The position numbers were made by a program, and so were the translations under genes. This document shows positions 62,632 through 64,000 of a stretch of 64,000 bases of DNA, piece by piece (the stretch's first letter is position 1; the number at the start of each line of letters is the position of its first letter). The stretch is from CAXBDP01 sp963974465 (GTDB lineage Bacteria > Bacteroidota > Bacteroidia > Cytophagales > Cyclobacteriaceae). The notes beneath the pieces are model-generated. The model saw nothing but the letters and a program-made list of their open reading frames with translations, did no database searches and had not been told where the DNA came from. The stretch lies in assembly GCA_049340005.1 (NCBI GenBank), contig JBMPIY010000004.1, one strand, 5' to 3'.

Positions 62632-63735
62632 CCTATTTGCCATAACTCCAAATAAGCCAAATCTTATCCTATTTCGTTGCATCAAATGGCGTCTGAATAC
62701 ACTAGTTAGTAATTCCTTTTTGCTCAAGCCATCAATTGGATTTTTATCGAAGAATTGTGAAAATGAAGGATATATTTCATTAAAAACCCTTTTTAGATCT
62801 TCTTTGGAATACCAATAGCGAAACGATAAGTAAGAGCACATAATGGCAAAGTCATTAGACTGATATGTTAAGGAATATTCCGTCGTTTCTTTTCTGAACA
62901 ATTCACTTGATTCCTCAACTTTTCCTTGCATCAGGCTGACGCCCAAACATTGCAGTAGCGAATTTTTAATTACGGATTTGTAATCATAATCATAATCATG
63001 ATTCAGTTTCGTTTCGATTTGGATTCGAGCATCCCTTTTTATTGCTCTTTGAGATACACTTTTTAATGCCTCATACATTCTAAAGGCATTTCTACTCATG
63101 CTGTCCTTTGAATAGCGATATGCCACGAATACATGCTCAATTTGTTTTACTTCTGCCCCAGCTTTGGCAGCTCTAATCCAAAAATCCCAATCTTCTGCAC
63201 TTTTCAAACTTTCATCAAAGTCACCAATTTTGCCCACCAGCTCGGTACTAATTACCAAGCTATGACAGGGCCCAATATTGCCTTTGAATATCCCTGGAAT
63301 TAAAGGTTCTTGTGGGGAATTCAAGTTTTTGCTGTAGATAACTTTTTTGCTTTCCTCCTCCACATATTGATACCCGTATTGTATTAAAGTTTCTGCAGAA
63401 TGGGCTTCAAATTCATTAGAAAGGCATTGGAAATAGGTAGGCAACAAATAATCATCTGCATCTAAAAATAAAAGCCAAGTCCCTTTTGCTTGCTGAATTC
63501 CTGCATTTCTAGCGGAGCTCAAACCTCCATTTTCCTTATCAATTACATTAATGCGCTTATCCTTGCTGGCAAAGTCTAAAGCTAGCTTAAGAGTATCGTC
63601 AGTAGAGCCATCATTTACGATAAGCATTTCCCAATCATTAAAGTCTTGGCTAAGTACAGATTCAACACATTCAGTCAAAAAATGACCTTGGTTGTAGCAG
63701 GGAATGATTATCGATATGGCGCTAGACATTTTCAA
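62617..63735 (-). CDS. Family 2 glycosyltransferase
   Basis: A 372-residue enzyme. SIIIPCYNQGHFLTECVESV, WEMLIVNDGSTDDT and LLFLDADDYL (the DAD metal motif) are typical of GT2, with an extra C-terminal domain of about 130 residues. It overlaps the partial gene upstream by 14 bases. Its product may belong with the polysaccharide exporter at 11-13 kb. Confidence 0.9.
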   Translation of the reverse strand: MKMSSAISIIIPCYNQGHFLTECVESVLSQDFNDWEMLIVNDGSTDDTLKLALDFASKDKRINVIDKENGGLSSARNAGIQQAKGTWLLFLDADDYLLPTYFQCLSNEFEAHSAETLIQYGYQYVEEESKKVIYSKNLNSPQEPLIPGIFKGNIGPCHSLVISTELVGKIGDFDESLKSAEDWDFWIRAAKAGAEVKQIEHVFVAYRYSKDSMSRNAFRMYEALKSVSQRAIKRDARIQIETKLNHDYDYDYKSVIKNSLLQCLGVSLMQGKVEESSELFRKETTEYSLTYQSNDFAIMCSYLSFRYWYSKEDLKRVFNEIYPSFSQFFDKNPIDGLSKKELLTSVFRRHLMQRNRIRFGLFGVMANRLFLR

Positions 63736-64000
63736 TTATAGATTGATATTGAGCAATCATTTTGGGAATAGAAAACAATCCTTCAACTCTTGTTCTATTA
63801 AGGTTACCAACAGTTTTCCGATTTTCAGCTTGTAGATAAAATTTCAATATTGCTGCACCTAGACTTTCAAAATTTCCACTTTCAACCAAAAACTCACTCT
63901 TGCCTAAAGCCTCTCTAGCTCCATGGATATCTGTAGCAACCACAGGCAATCCAGCGGCCATACATTCCAATATGCCGTTGGGAAGGCCTTCTTTATTGGA
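63722..64000 (-). CDS. GT4-type glycosyltransferase, C-terminal fragment (cut by window edge)
   Basis: The frame stays open to the right edge. The visible part contains SNKEGLPNGILECMAAGLPV (63998-63939), the nucleotide-sugar-binding EX7E-like region of GT4 enzymes, then VATDIHGAREAL. About 92 C-terminal residues are inside the window. The true start is outside. Confidence 0.85.
   Translation of the reverse strand, partial: SNKEGLPNGILECMAAGLPVVATDIHGAREALGKSEFLVESGNFESLGAAILKFYLQAENRKTVGNLNRTRVEGLFSIPKMIAQYQSIIENV

Overview
The window looks like chromosomal DNA of a free-living Bacteroidota bacterium, most likely of the Cytophagales/Flammeovirga-like group. Three things point there: Bacteroidota-only families (DUF2480, DUF4221, DUF4295, DUF5522, a protein with a C-terminal type 9 secretion sorting domain), the L28-L33-DUF4295-FtsY gene order, and promoters of the Bacteroidota type (TTTG, about 19 bases, TAnnTTTG), several of which match almost perfectly. 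The sequence is AT-rich, and Shine-Dalgarno sites are generally absent.

Layout. Positions 1-400 carry two tandem minus-strand promoters and a boxA-like leader, apparently of an rRNA operon lying off the left edge. 0.4-4.7 kb: minus-strand housekeeping genes (DUF2480, tsaB, TauE/SafE permease, S41 protease, rnpA, rpmH). 4.8-8.9 kb: M61 protease, PfkB kinase, GNAT-like protein. 8.9-13.8 kb: GDP-fucose synthesis (fcl, gmd) divergent from a Wzm/Wzt-type polysaccharide ABC exporter and a methyltransferase. 14-15.5 kb: repeats and a DUF4221 lipoprotein. 15.6-26.2 kb: a MoxR/DUF58/BatA-like/DUF4175/DUF4159 membrane cluster next to a tldD-tldE pair. 26.5-34.3 kb: lipoprotein, a RAYT transposase, purT, tRNA-Val, DUF2461, murF, a type 9 secreted VCBS protein. 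34.4-37.6 kb: envelope proteins and a six-unit tandem repeat. 37.7-45.9 kb: omega-amidase and aminotransferase, ftsY with the small ribosomal genes, rocD, and an unusual pair of His-rich membrane proteins. 46.3-50.3 kb: ABC transporter, TlpA-like protein, PQQ-like propeller. 50.4-59.9 kb: a repeat-dominated accessory island with an ATPase, two peptidoglycan-type (YkuD/DUF5675-like) proteins, a small regulator-like gene and a tight four-gene overlapping cassette. 59.9-64 kb: glycosyltransferases and an FkbM methyltransferase, probably cell-surface glycan genes that go with the 9-13 kb locus.

The most striking signal is not a gene. The non-palindromic octamer GCGGGAGG occurs 42 times by hand count (19 on the plus strand, 23 on the minus), where base composition predicts about one or fewer. 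It appears in every reading frame and in both orientations within unrelated genes, is almost always followed by A or T, and is missing from the accessory island except inside its flanking repeats. This resembles a DNA-uptake sequence or Chi-like site. The second candidate for an undescribed system is the lysis-like four-gene cassette at 56.97-58.74 kb, inside an island bracketed by direct repeats of about 0.5 kb.
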